DNA of 64,000 nt from Halobacillus salinus. Lineage in GTDB: Bacteria > Bacillota > Bacilli > Bacillales > Halobacillaceae. Shown here piece by piece: positions 1-6,849 of the stretch (positions are counted from its first letter, which is position 1; each line of letters begins with the position of its first letter). Location: contig NZ_SRJC01000001.1 in NCBI RefSeq assembly GCF_004684905.1, positions 496,001 to 560,000 on the forward strand, given 5' to 3'. The notes under the pieces are model-generated. The model ran no database searches, was not told where the DNA came from, and saw nothing but the letters and a program-made list of their open reading frames with translations. A program made the position numbers and the translations under genes.

Positions 1-362
1 TCTTCTGGGGGAACGTAAGAGTTGTCGGTGTATGGTCCAACTAGTTCCGCTTTCGACATATGGGCAGAGGCCATCGTCCATTCTTTGAACAAATCACGTA
101 CATCTGAAAGCTGGTTGGTCGTAAGGTCCAAGGAGATGAGATAAATATAGGTCTGAGGCTTTGTTATGATTCCAGATTGGTGAGTCCCATAGAAAGGAAT
201 TGCATCTTCTGCTGTTTGTTTATCCTCTTTGTCCAGGGTTTTACCGAGTGCTGAGATCGTACCGAACCCGCTAGCACCAACAAGCAGTCCTAATCCTCCA
301 GCGCCGGTTCTATAAAGCATTTCTCTTCTAGTGATTTTGTTTGATTTGCTTTCGTCACTCAT
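1..362 (-). CDS. efeB: Dyp-type peroxidase EfeB, N-terminal part (cut by window edge)
   Basis: The first 120 codons of a gene running off the left edge. The protein starts at an ATG at 362 behind a GAAAGGATG-type ribosome site. It opens with a twin-arginine signal (TRREML at about residues 11-16), followed by a Gly/Leu-rich hydrophobic stretch, so Tat export is predicted. It lies 68 bp downstream of efeO on the same strand, which matches the EfeB (YwbN) haem peroxidase of the ferrous iron uptake system EfeUOB. The haem-binding region is outside the window, so the assignment rests on the Tat signal, the start of the mature part and the neighbour. It should share the Fur-controlled efeO promoter. 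Confidence 0.85.
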   Translation of the reverse strand, partial: MSDESKSNKITRREMLYRTGAGGLGLLVGASGFGTISALGKTLDKEDKQTAEDAIPFYGTHQSGIITKPQTYIYLISLDLTTNQLSDVRDLFKEWTMASAHMSKAELVGPYTDNSYVPPE

Positions 363-395
363 GTGGAACATCCTTTCAAGGGGAAACTTGAGAAA

Positions 396-420
396 GCCAC
401 TAGATTACTAGTCTAGTGGC
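396..420 (-). other. Intercistronic hairpin between efeO and efeB
   Basis: A 9-bp perfect inverted repeat (GCCACTAGA at 396-404 and TCTAGTGGC at 412-420) lies between the efeO stop and the efeB start. On the minus strand it is followed by TTTCTCAAG rather than a full T-run. It looks like a partial terminator or an RNA-stability hairpin setting the efeO:efeB ratio. That role is inferred. Confidence 0.5.
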
Positions 421-430
421 ACGTGAGTCT

Positions 431-1291
431 TTATCCTTCTAAAACAACACCAATTTGTGATAGAGGCTCTGCTAAGGCATCGATGACTTTACTCAGCTTC
501 TGTGTATCTTCCTCTGTCAAATCTGTATAAGAAACGTACCCATTCTCTGTTTTATAATCTTCTAGTGCAGTATATACGTCAGCGAAGCGTTGTTCGAGTG
601 TATCGAGAAGTTCCGGATCCTTTTCTTCCAGAATCGGGCTCAGAAGGTCAACGATCTTCTTCGAGCCGTCGACATTTGCTGCAAAGTCGTAAAGGTCGGT
701 GTGGGAATAACGTTCTTCTTCTCCTGTGATTTTGGAAGCGGAGACTTCGTTCAATAAATCGACAGCCCCTGTTACTAGTGTTTGAGGAGCGACATCCGCT
801 AACTCAATTTTAGCGCGAAGTGATTTAACATCGTTCAGCAGCTGATCTGCATATTCAGCAGTTCCCTCTGTCGTGTTCTCTTCCCAATGGATCTTCTCGA
901 GGCGGTGATATCCTGTCCATTCTTCTTCCGGAACATCTCCTTCTCGTGCGTCAATCTTCGGATCAAGGTCACCGAAGGACTCAGCAATAGGTTCTACACG
1001 TTCGAATGGCATACGCGCTGTCGGATATAGTTCCTTCGCTTTCTCTAGGTTTCCGGCTTTCACTGCTTCTACGAAAGCAGTGGTTCCTTCAACGAATAGA
1101 TCCGTTTGCTCAAGGCCGTATTGGCGATAGCTGTCAACCGCTTTCTCCAGCTCTTCAGAGTAAGTTGCCGTCTTACTTTCTTCTGTCTTTTTAGCCTCTT
1201 CGGCTTGAGATTGTTCAGTCGTGTTACACCCAGCTAGCAGCAAACCTGGGATAAGTAGGCTGATGGATGCGACTTTTGTAAATTTGTTCAT
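431..1291 (-). CDS. efeO: Iron uptake lipoprotein EfeO/EfeM
   Basis: Extracytoplasmic component of the EfeUOB iron transporter, 286 residues from the ATG at 1291, which has an ideal GGAGGAG site. A longer in-frame start at 1333 would lie inside the Fur box and is unlikely. Residues 1-22 form a lipoprotein signal ending in a lipobox (LLAGC), so it should be anchored on the outer membrane face. The rest is the EfeO/M75 peptidase-like domain with its HxxE-type motif (YHRLE at about 143-147), thought to bind metal. It is the first gene of the operon with efeB. The permease gene efeU is not upstream and, if present, must lie beyond the left edge. Two Fur boxes precede the gene, so repression by iron is expected. 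Confidence 0.9.
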   Translation of the reverse strand: MNKFTKVASISLLIPGLLLAGCNTTEQSQAEEAKKTEESKTATYSEELEKAVDSYRQYGLEQTDLFVEGTTAFVEAVKAGNLEKAKELYPTARMPFERVEPIAESFGDLDPKIDAREGDVPEEEWTGYHRLEKIHWEENTTEGTAEYADQLLNDVKSLRAKIELADVAPQTLVTGAVDLLNEVSASKITGEEERYSHTDLYDFAANVDGSKKIVDLLSPILEEKDPELLDTLEQRFADVYTALEDYKTENGYVSYTDLTEEDTQKLSKVIDALAEPLSQIGVVLEG

Positions 1292-1317
1292 ATGTAAAGG
1301 CTCCTCCTTCAGTTCAT

Positions 1318-1332
1318 TGAAAATGATTATCA
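1318..1332 (-). promoter_or_regulatory. Fur box 2 (downstream of efeO -10)
   Basis: TGAAAAT-G-ATTATCA matches the 7-1-7 Fur consensus TGATAAT-N-ATTATCA with one mismatch. It lies in the transcribed 5' region of efeO. Confidence 0.85.
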
Positions 1333-1344
1333 ATATCTGTTTCT

Positions 1345-1373
1345 ATTATACTGAAAATGATTCTCAAGTAAAG
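1345..1373 (-). promoter_or_regulatory. SigA promoter of efeO-efeB with Fur box 1 in the spacer
   Basis: Read on the minus strand: TTTACT (1368-1373), a 17-bp spacer, TATAAT (1345-1350). A second Fur box (TGAAAATGATTCTCA on the plus strand, 1352-1366) fills the spacer, so Fur binding would directly block RNA polymerase. Confidence 0.85.
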
Positions 1374-1425
1374 ACTTTTTGAAAATTGTTATTTTAAATA
1401 GGAAGAAAGACGTCCATAATACGAA

Positions 1426-1456
1426 AAAAGACGCTGATTTCGAATCAGCGTCTTTT
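1426..1456. terminator. Bidirectional terminator after the RluA-type gene
   Basis: Perfect 14-bp stem (AAAAGACGCTGATT type, 1426-1439 with 1443-1456) and a 3-nt loop, flanked by A/T runs so that it can work in either direction. It ends the minus-strand pseudouridine synthase transcript. Confidence 0.8.
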
Positions 1457-1507
1457 CCAACGATTTATTAGTAGTTAACCGTTGTCGTCTTTTTAAATTT
1501 TCTCTGT

Positions 1508-1546
1508 GTAAGTAATAGGGGTACGTGTCTCCTATAGTGTACTTAC
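1508..1546. other. Imperfect hairpin downstream of the RluA-type gene
   Basis: GTAAGTA at 1508-1514 pairs with TACTTAC at 1540-1546, and an inner ATAGG/CCTAT stem extends it. There is no T-run. It lies in the 3' region of the minus-strand gene ending at 1599; function unknown. Confidence 0.4.
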
Positions 1547-1598
1547 TGTAACACACCATAAAAAGGAAATCTAATACATTACATGAAATAATAAACTT

Positions 1599-2531
1599 TT
1601 AATTTTCTTGTAACTTGTGGACATGTTCCTCCGTGAAAAACGGAGAATCAACAGGAGGCATGGCAAAGGTTGAGACGGATTCCTCTGTAAATGGGTGGAT
1701 AAAGGTGAGTTGAGCAGCGTGTAGAGCCTGCTGACCGTTGTAATTTCCTTTTCCTCCATACAATTCGTCCCCGATCAATGGGTGACCGACGTGGCTCATA
1801 TGCACTCTGATCTGGTGAGTACGACCGGTTTGGAGCTGGAGACGCACTAGAGAAGCCTGAAGGGAAGGAAGGTACTCAATCCGTTCATAATGGGTTTCGG
1901 CAGTTTGTCCATTCGGAGACACACGCCTTCTTGTTGGGTGATGACGGTCCTTGCCAATCGGTTCATTGATGATACCTTTCTTAGGTTTTACTTTCCCTTG
2001 TGCCAAAGCAAGGTATGTCCGTTTAATATTTCGTTCCTTTAATTCTTCCCCAAGCATAGCAATCGCCAAGTCATGTTTGGCAAAAAGAACCGCACCGGAA
2101 GTGTCCTTGTCGAGACGATGGACGTATTTCGGAGTCGCTTCAATCCCGTTGATTTGAAAGTAGGAGGCGACAGCGTTGACCAGCGTATCGGTTTGTCCCT
2201 CACTGTTTGGGTGCGTAAACATGCCTTCCGGTTTGTTTACGACAAGCAGGTGATCATCTTCATAAAGTACATCCACATCCATATACGTTGGTGTCACCTC
2301 TAAAGGTTGCGGTGCAAATAACCGTATCCGTAGAGCGTCGCCGGTCTGAACGGTCGTGTCTTTCCAGTGAACGATCTCGTTATTCACTGTCACTTCTTTA
2401 TTAGTACGGAAGCGGTGGATCAGTTTCCTCGGGACATTCCATCGCTTCTTCATGATTTTCTCGACGGTAACGCCTTTCCATTTTTCCGGGACGGTTACTT
2501 CGAGCCATTCGCCGATTCGTTTTGTTTTCAT
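1599..2531 (-). CDS. RluA-family rRNA pseudouridine synthase
   Basis: 310-residue enzyme that isomerises uridine to pseudouridine, most likely in 23S rRNA. Residues 1-75 form an S4-like RNA-binding part. The catalytic domain follows, with the RluA signature YVHRLDKDTSG at about 137-147, whose Asp is the catalytic nucleophile. A QTGRTHQIRVH motif near 240 is typical of the family. Length and architecture fit the B. subtilis YhcT/YjbO/YlyB group; I cannot decide which paralogue or target base. It is transcribed divergently from typA and ends at the terminator at 1426-1456. Confidence 0.88.
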   Translation of the reverse strand: MKTKRIGEWLEVTVPEKWKGVTVEKIMKKRWNVPRKLIHRFRTNKEVTVNNEIVHWKDTTVQTGDALRIRLFAPQPLEVTPTYMDVDVLYEDDHLLVVNKPEGMFTHPNSEGQTDTLVNAVASYFQINGIEATPKYVHRLDKDTSGAVLFAKHDLAIAMLGEELKERNIKRTYLALAQGKVKPKKGIINEPIGKDRHHPTRRRVSPNGQTAETHYERIEYLPSLQASLVRLQLQTGRTHQIRVHMSHVGHPLIGDELYGGKGNYNGQQALHAAQLTFIHPFTEESVSTFAMPPVDSPFFTEEHVHKLQEN

Positions 2532-2630
2532 ATTTCAGCACCTGTCTTTTCATTTAATTCGACCATTGTTTCATAATATCTGTAGTTTAGGCTAACAGAA
2601 AGATTTACGCAATCCTAATAACCCTTAGGT

Positions 2631-2659
2631 TTCGACGTTCATATGATCTGTGTTATACT
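2631..2659 (+). promoter_or_regulatory. SigA promoter of typA
   Basis: TTCGAC (2631-2636), 17-bp spacer, TATACT (2654-2659), 45 bp upstream of the typA start codon. Confidence 0.7.
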
Positions 2660-2703
2660 TGATAAGTTGAAAACTAAGTGAGACGAAAGAGGTGTGTGCT
2701 TTT

Positions 2704-4545
2704 ATGCAACACAGAAATGATATTCGTAATATAGCGATCATCGCGCACGTTGACCACGGAAAAACAACCCTCGTTGACCAAATGCTTCACCATTCTGGTA
2801 CATTCCGTGACAACGAACACGTAGATGACCGTGCGATGGACTCCAATGATTTGGAAAAAGAGCGTGGTATTACGATCCTAGCCAAAAATACTGCGATTAA
2901 CTATAACGACACTCGAATCAACATTTTGGATACCCCTGGCCACGCGGACTTCGGTGGCGAAGTAGAACGTATCTTGAAAATGGTAGATGGCGTACTGCTT
3001 GTCGTTGATGCATATGAAGGGTGTATGCCACAAACACGCTTCGTATTGAAGAAAGCACTAGAACAAAAACTTACACCAGTTGTTGTTCTGAACAAAATTG
3101 ACCGTCCGAATGCCCGTCCGGAAGAAGTTGTCGATGAGGTACTAGACCTATTCATCGAACTTGGTGCTGACGACGATCAACTGGACTTCCCAGTTGTCTA
3201 TGCTTCTGCTTTGAACGGAACATCTGGTGATGAGCCAGAAGACCAGCAGGAGACAATGGACCCGATCTTCAACTTGATCATGAAAAACATCCCAGCACCT
3301 GCTGACACGACAGAGGATCCACTTCAATTCCAAGTAACGCTTCTAGATTACAACGACTATCTTGGTCGTATCGGAATTGGACGTGTCTTCCGCGGATCGA
3401 TTAAAGTGGGACAACAAGTATCCCTTATGAAGAAAGACGGATCAGTTAAAAACTTCCGTGTTTCTAAGCTGTTCGGCTTTATCGGTCTGAAACGCATTGA
3501 GATCCAAGAAGCAAAAGCCGGGGATATCATTGCGCTTGCCGGATTAGAAGATATCAACGTAGGAGAGACTGTTTGTCCTCCAGATAACCAAGAAGCAATG
3601 GAAATTCCACGAATCGATGAGCCGACGCTTCAAATGACATTCCTCGTGAACAACAGTCCATTTGCTGGTCGCGAAGGTAAATATGTCACAGCGCGTCAAA
3701 TCGAAGAACGTCTTTTGACACAACTTGAAACAGACGTGAGTCTACGCGTTGAGCCAACGGATTCTCCTGATGCATTTACTGTATCTGGACGTGGTGAATT
3801 GCACCTATCCATCTTAGTCGAGAACATGCGTCGTGAAGGCTTTGAACTACAATTGTCCAAGCCGCAGGTTATTTTGAAGGAAGTAGACGGTCAAACGTGT
3901 GAACCAGTGGAACGCGTTCAAATCGATACTCCTGAAGAATACCAAGGTGCCGTAATGGAATCCATCGGTTATCGTAAAGGTGAAATGCAGGATATGGTCA
4001 ACGACGGAAACGGTCAAGTACGTCTTGAGTTCATCGTTCCATCCCGTGGTTTGATCGGTTATGCGACAGAATTCATGACACAGACACGTGGTTACGGAAT
4101 TCTTAACCACACGTTCGACGGCTATGCACCCCTTACTAAAGGACAAGTCGGCGGACGTCGTGAAGGTGTATTGATTTCTATGGATAAAGGGAAAGCTTCC
4201 ACTTACGGAATCATGAACCTTGAAGACCGTGGTGTCATCTTCGTCGAACCTGGTACAGAAGTGTATGAAGGTATGATCGTCGGAGAGCACAACCGTGAGA
4301 ACGACCTAACAGTCAACATCACGAAAGAGAAGCACTTGACTAACATCCGTTCTGCAAACAAAGACACTACGAACACTATCAAGAAAACACGCCAGATGAC
4401 GCTTGAAGAAGCAATCGAATACTTGGATGACGATGAGTACTGCGAAGTGACACCAGAAAGTGTACGTCTTCGTAAGAAATATCTGAACGAGAGCGAACGT
4501 AAGCGTGCGGCGAAGCAGAAGAAAATGCAGAACGTCGATCAATAA
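2704..4545 (+). CDS. typA: Ribosome-associated GTPase TypA/BipA
   Basis: Translational GTPase of the EF-G/LepA class that binds 70S ribosomes and helps 50S assembly and stress adaptation. 613 residues, the usual family length. G1 AHVDHGKT (14-21), G2 RGITI (about 58-62), G3 DTPGH, G4 NKID and G5 SAL are all present, followed by beta-barrel, EF-G III/V-like and TypA C-terminal domains. I chose ATG 2704 because AGAGGTG lies 9 nt upstream. The in-frame GTG at 2692 would overlap that site and add a non-conserved MCAF. It is monocistronic with its own promoter and terminator. Confidence 0.97.
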   Translation: MQHRNDIRNIAIIAHVDHGKTTLVDQMLHHSGTFRDNEHVDDRAMDSNDLEKERGITILAKNTAINYNDTRINILDTPGHADFGGEVERILKMVDGVLLVVDAYEGCMPQTRFVLKKALEQKLTPVVVLNKIDRPNARPEEVVDEVLDLFIELGADDDQLDFPVVYASALNGTSGDEPEDQQETMDPIFNLIMKNIPAPADTTEDPLQFQVTLLDYNDYLGRIGIGRVFRGSIKVGQQVSLMKKDGSVKNFRVSKLFGFIGLKRIEIQEAKAGDIIALAGLEDINVGETVCPPDNQEAMEIPRIDEPTLQMTFLVNNSPFAGREGKYVTARQIEERLLTQLETDVSLRVEPTDSPDAFTVSGRGELHLSILVENMRREGFELQLSKPQVILKEVDGQTCEPVERVQIDTPEEYQGAVMESIGYRKGEMQDMVNDGNGQVRLEFIVPSRGLIGYATEFMTQTRGYGILNHTFDGYAPLTKGQVGGRREGVLISMDKGKASTYGIMNLEDRGVIFVEPGTEVYEGMIVGEHNRENDLTVNITKEKHLTNIRSANKDTTNTIKKTRQMTLEEAIEYLDDDEYCEVTPESVRLRKKYLNESERKRAAKQKKMQNVDQ

Positions 4546-4552
4546 TAGCAGG

Positions 4553-4586
4553 AAGTGAGCAGGGGAGACCTTGCTCACTTTTTTTG
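4553..4586 (+). terminator. Terminator of typA
   Basis: Stem AAGTGAGCA (4553-4561) with TGCTCACTT (4572-4580), then a run of seven T. Confidence 0.9.
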
Positions 4587-4643
4587 TATCTTGATCATTC
4601 CTTATCCAATAACGGTTTCTCATTTACTAAACCAATTAAAAGA

Positions 4644-4673
4644 AAAGCTCTGAACTAACTAGTTCAGAGCTTT
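4644..4673. terminator. Hairpin copy A downstream of the FixH-like gene
   Basis: Perfect 14-bp stem (AAAGCTCTGAACTA, 4644-4657) with a 2-nt apex. It is nearly identical to the hairpin at 4766-4795 except for one base pair changed on both sides. Possibly a duplicated terminator of the minus-strand lipoprotein gene. Confidence 0.6.
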
Positions 4674-4685
4674 ATCCAGACTCTC

Positions 4686-4713
4686 CCACGGAAAGCGAGT
4701 TGTTTTCCAGACC
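4686..4713. repeat. Probable remnant of the 45.4-45.8 kb repeat element
   Basis: The motif CGGAAAGCGAGTTGTTTTCC closely resembles the right end of the element at 45632-45752 (CGGAAAGCGAATTGTTTCTCC). It sits between the two duplicated hairpins. The resemblance covers only about 22 bp. Confidence 0.45.
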
Positions 4714-4765
4714 ACGGAAAACTAGATTATAATAAAACCAAACTCCACCCATTTTCAACAATATG

Positions 4766-4795
4766 AAAGCCCTGAACTAAGTAGTTCAGGGCTTT
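4766..4795 (-). terminator. Hairpin copy B, terminator of the FixH-like gene
   Basis: Perfect 14-bp stem (AAAGCCCTGAACTA, 4766-4779, with 4782-4795), 4 bp after the stop codon of the minus-strand gene at 4800. The downstream T-run is weak. Confidence 0.65.
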
Positions 4796-4799
4796 ATCG

Positions 4800-5585
4800 T
4801 TATTTTACTTCTATTTTCACTTCTTTATGTCCGTGAATTTCCTTATCCGGTTTTTCATAGTGCACGTTGACGGTGTATGTGCCGGCGGAAGGGAAGCTGA
4901 AGGTACTCGTATATTCCCCGGGATTCGTTTCTTCTGTTTCGATGTATTTGTGTGCTTCCAGCTGGTCAGAACTGATCTCAAAGCGAACTTTCGCTTCTTC
5001 GAAGGGTTGTTCCATTCGGTTGATATGGGTGACTAGCTCATTATCCTCTCCTGCTGTGAAGGTTTGCTCTGTCATCAAGTGAACCATAAATTCACTGTCA
5101 CCGTGTCCTTCTTTGTGATCGTGGCCGCTTTCAGCAGTTGTTTTGTCTTCTTTCATTTCTCCCACTTGTACGGTCACCTTCGGCATCGTATGCAAGTCGC
5201 CGACTTGAGTGTGAGCATACATCTGATAGGTGCCCTTCTTCTCAAATGTATATTGGATCTCGTAGACGCCGTCTCCGACGTGTTCGCTTTCTATTGTGTT
5301 GGATGAATCTTGCCCGTCTTTCTCATTCCAAATCTCAAAGTCTACATACTCAGCGTCATCTACAGGTGCACCGTCTTGCGTTACTTTCGCTTGAATAGTA
5401 GTCTCTTCACTGACAGGAAGTGGCTCCTCATCCGTGATGACTTCTACTTCTGGAACTGCAGCCACTTCGGCTTCTTCTTTCTCGTCTTCAGTTCCTTGTG
5501 CGGTGTTCTCTTCTTGTGGGGTATCGGTACCGCAGGCACTCAACACGAGAGTGGCTAGTAAGAAACTGTATAAAAGCATTTTCAT
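4800..5585 (-). CDS. FixH/YtkA-like lipoprotein
   Basis: 261-residue lipoprotein with signal and lipobox LSAC (Cys at about 18), a Glu-rich acidic linker to about residue 45, then two immunoglobulin-like repeats (about 50-140 and 165-258). Both have the pattern of YtkA/FixH-like domains (for example GVYEIQYTFEKKGTYQMYAH and GEYTSTFSFPSAGTYTVNVH), separated by a His/Asp-rich stretch (HDHKEGHGDSE) that could bind metal. YtkA-like proteins are often linked to copper or cytochrome oxidase biogenesis, but no such neighbour is present. Its function is unknown; membrane-surface location is well supported. Confidence 0.75.
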   Translation of the reverse strand: MKMLLYSFLLATLVLSACGTDTPQEENTAQGTEDEKEEAEVAAVPEVEVITDEEPLPVSEETTIQAKVTQDGAPVDDAEYVDFEIWNEKDGQDSSNTIESEHVGDGVYEIQYTFEKKGTYQMYAHTQVGDLHTMPKVTVQVGEMKEDKTTAESGHDHKEGHGDSEFMVHLMTEQTFTAGEDNELVTHINRMEQPFEEAKVRFEISSDQLEAHKYIETEETNPGEYTSTFSFPSAGTYTVNVHYEKPDKEIHGHKEVKIEVK

Positions 5586-5683
5586 ATCTTTACACTCCTT
5601 TATCTACAATTAGGATATCATGCTCATTCTACCCTTGAATAAATGAAATAAGACAATCTATTGACAAAACCTCATCTAGAAAA

Positions 5684-5708
5684 AAACCAAGGACATTATG
5701 TCACTTGG
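5684..5708 (-). terminator. Terminator of bshB2 overlapping its stop codon
   Basis: On the minus strand ACCAAG-GACAT and ATGTC-TTGGT form a stem whose 5' side includes the last codons, followed by T7. Confidence 0.8.
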
Positions 5709-6382
5709 TCATTATTCCAGTCGTACGTATAGAAACGTTCGTACGTAACCCATTTCATTGCTTCTGGGTCATTGGTCTTAATTCCTTCTTCAAGCATTTC
5801 CAACATACGTGCCGTTTGGGAAATGTGGGCGCGCATTGCGTTTAGTTTTTCAGTTTGGACGGCTCGGATATCATTCTCGACATCCGGTTGCCCTAAGTTC
5901 TCTTCCGTATCATTGGCAAAAGCGACTGCATGGAACGTAGGGCGATCTACTTCATTGATTTCTCGAAGAGCACGAACGACGGCTCGAGCGGTTGCTTCAT
6001 GGTCAGGATGAACAGCGTAGCCAGGGTAGAAGCTGATGACTAGTGATGGGTTTAATTCATCAATCAATTCGCGGACCATGTTTTTCATGTCCGTATCGTC
6101 TTCGAATTCCAATGTTTTATCACGCAGGCCAAGCATACGAAGATCCGTGATACCCATTGCTTCGGCAGCTTTTTTTAATTCAGCCCGACGGATATCTGGA
6201 AGAGTTTCACGGTTGGCGAATTGTGGCTGTCCTAAGTTTCTGCCCATTTCTCCTAATGTCAGACAAGCATAGGTGACGGGGGTTCCTTGTTTTATATAAG
6301 AAGTAATCGTTCCAGACACTCCGAAGGCTTCATCATCCGGGTGTGGGAAAATTACAAGTACATGGTTCTCTTCTTTAATCAT
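5696..6382 (-). CDS. bshB2: Bacillithiol biosynthesis deacetylase BshB2
   Basis: LmbE/PIG-L-family zinc deacetylase that removes acetyl from GlcNAc-malate in bacillithiol synthesis, and may act on bacillithiol conjugates. 228 residues from ATG 6382, placed 8 nt after AAGGAG; a GTG three codons earlier is less well spaced. Zinc-site motifs are visible: PHPDDEAFG at about 10-18 and HPDHEATARAV near 125-135. Sequence and length fit BshB2 (YojG) rather than BshB1. Monocistronic. Confidence 0.9.
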   Translation of the reverse strand: MIKEENHVLVIFPHPDDEAFGVSGTITSYIKQGTPVTYACLTLGEMGRNLGQPQFANRETLPDIRRAELKKAAEAMGITDLRMLGLRDKTLEFEDDTDMKNMVRELIDELNPSLVISFYPGYAVHPDHEATARAVVRALREINEVDRPTFHAVAFANDTEENLGQPDVENDIRAVQTEKLNAMRAHISQTARMLEMLEEGIKTNDPEAMKWVTYERFYTYDWNNDQVT

Positions 6383-6456
6383 GGGACTCACTCCTTAGAA
6401 GAATTCTACTTACACATTATCCCGTACTACCAGAGATTTTTAAAGCTATTTGATTG

Positions 6457-6485
6457 TTGACTCTTTCAGATTTTCCTTTTATAGT
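6457..6485 (+). promoter_or_regulatory. SigA promoter of the mutS2-like leader RNA
   Basis: TTGACT (6457-6462), 17-bp spacer, TATAGT (6480-6485). Transcription should start near 6491, giving a leader of about 355 nt before the mutS2-like start codon. Confidence 0.8.
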
Positions 6486-6544
6486 GAGAGTGGAACAAAA
6501 AATCGTTCCGTCACTGAATTCCTTACTAAAGAGGAGAATGATTT

Positions 6545-6568
6545 ATGAGTGTGGTCGTTCTTAACTAA
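6545..6568 (+). CDS. Seven-codon leader peptide MSVVVLN
   Basis: ATG-AGT-GTG-GTC-GTT-CTT-AAC-TAA, preceded by an excellent ribosome site (AAAGAGGAG, 6528-6536) with 8-nt spacing. The last codons and stop form the 5' arm of stem A, so a ribosome paused here would prevent that stem. Size, hydrophobic content (three Val, one Leu) and position resemble leader peptides of erm, cat and antibiotic-resistance ABC-F genes. Confidence 0.7.
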   Translation: MSVVVLN

Positions 6569-6721
6569 TCCATCAATTGGATAACATCTTGTTCAAAACG
6601 ATGTGCCAAGGCACGTCTGTTTCGTTATGTCGAAAGTAGAGCTGTAATAGATATTCGCTCTCTTTTGCCTGTTGAACAAGAGTGGTTAAGAACGAGCATA
6701 AGCGTAGCAGAACGATCAATG

Positions 6722-6757
6722 AAGCTATGACTGCTTATTCAGTCGTAGCTTTTTTTT
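6722..6757 (+). terminator. Terminator 1 in the mutS2-like leader
   Basis: AAGCTATGACTG (6722-6733) pairs with CAGTCGTAGCTT (6740-6751), followed by T8. It lies 93 bp upstream of the start codon, so it must be bypassed for expression. Confidence 0.88.
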
Positions 6758-6783
6758 ATTTGATCCAGTGACGGAACACGTAC

Positions 6784-6822
6784 GTCGCGGCGAGCTTTCC
6801 TTAGCTTGTCGCGGCTTTTTTT
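6784..6822 (+). terminator. Terminator 2 in the mutS2-like leader
   Basis: A 13-bp stem with G-U pairs (6784-6796 with 6803-6815) and T7 ends 27 bp before the start codon. A tandem terminator upstream of a gene is strong evidence of attenuation. Confidence 0.85.
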
Positions 6823-6849
6823 ATTCTTTAAAGTGAAAGGGAGTCTATT

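Larger units (their letters stand above)
6491..6849 (+). ncRNA. Structured attenuator leader of the mutS2-like gene
   Basis: A 355-nt leader with layered complementarity. A 12-bp perfect long-range pair (6505-6516 with 6766-6777) encloses nearly everything. Stem A (CGTTCTTAAC 6556-6565 with GTTAAGAACG 6685-6694) overlaps the last codons of a leader peptide. Stem B (CTTGTTCAA 6588-6596 with TTGAACAAG 6672-6680) is nested inside. Small hairpins include GTGCC/GGCAC near 6603-6614 and TTTCG/CGAAA near 6620-6635. Two intrinsic terminators follow. ATAAGC (6698-6703) plus TAGC (6705-6708) can pair with GCTTAT (6733-6738) plus GCTA (6724-6727), a plausible antiterminator against terminator 1. I match it to no known riboswitch class. 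A ribosome-controlled attenuator is my inference. Confidence 0.7.

Noticed and set aside
3847-4290. 147-codon frame antisense to typA
   Set aside because: A shadow of the strongly conserved typA coding sequence; no start context.
6491-6849. Known riboswitch (preQ1, M-box, yybP-ykoY, T-box, c-di-GMP) before the mutS2-like gene
   Set aside because: None of the diagnostic conserved sequences of these classes is present.
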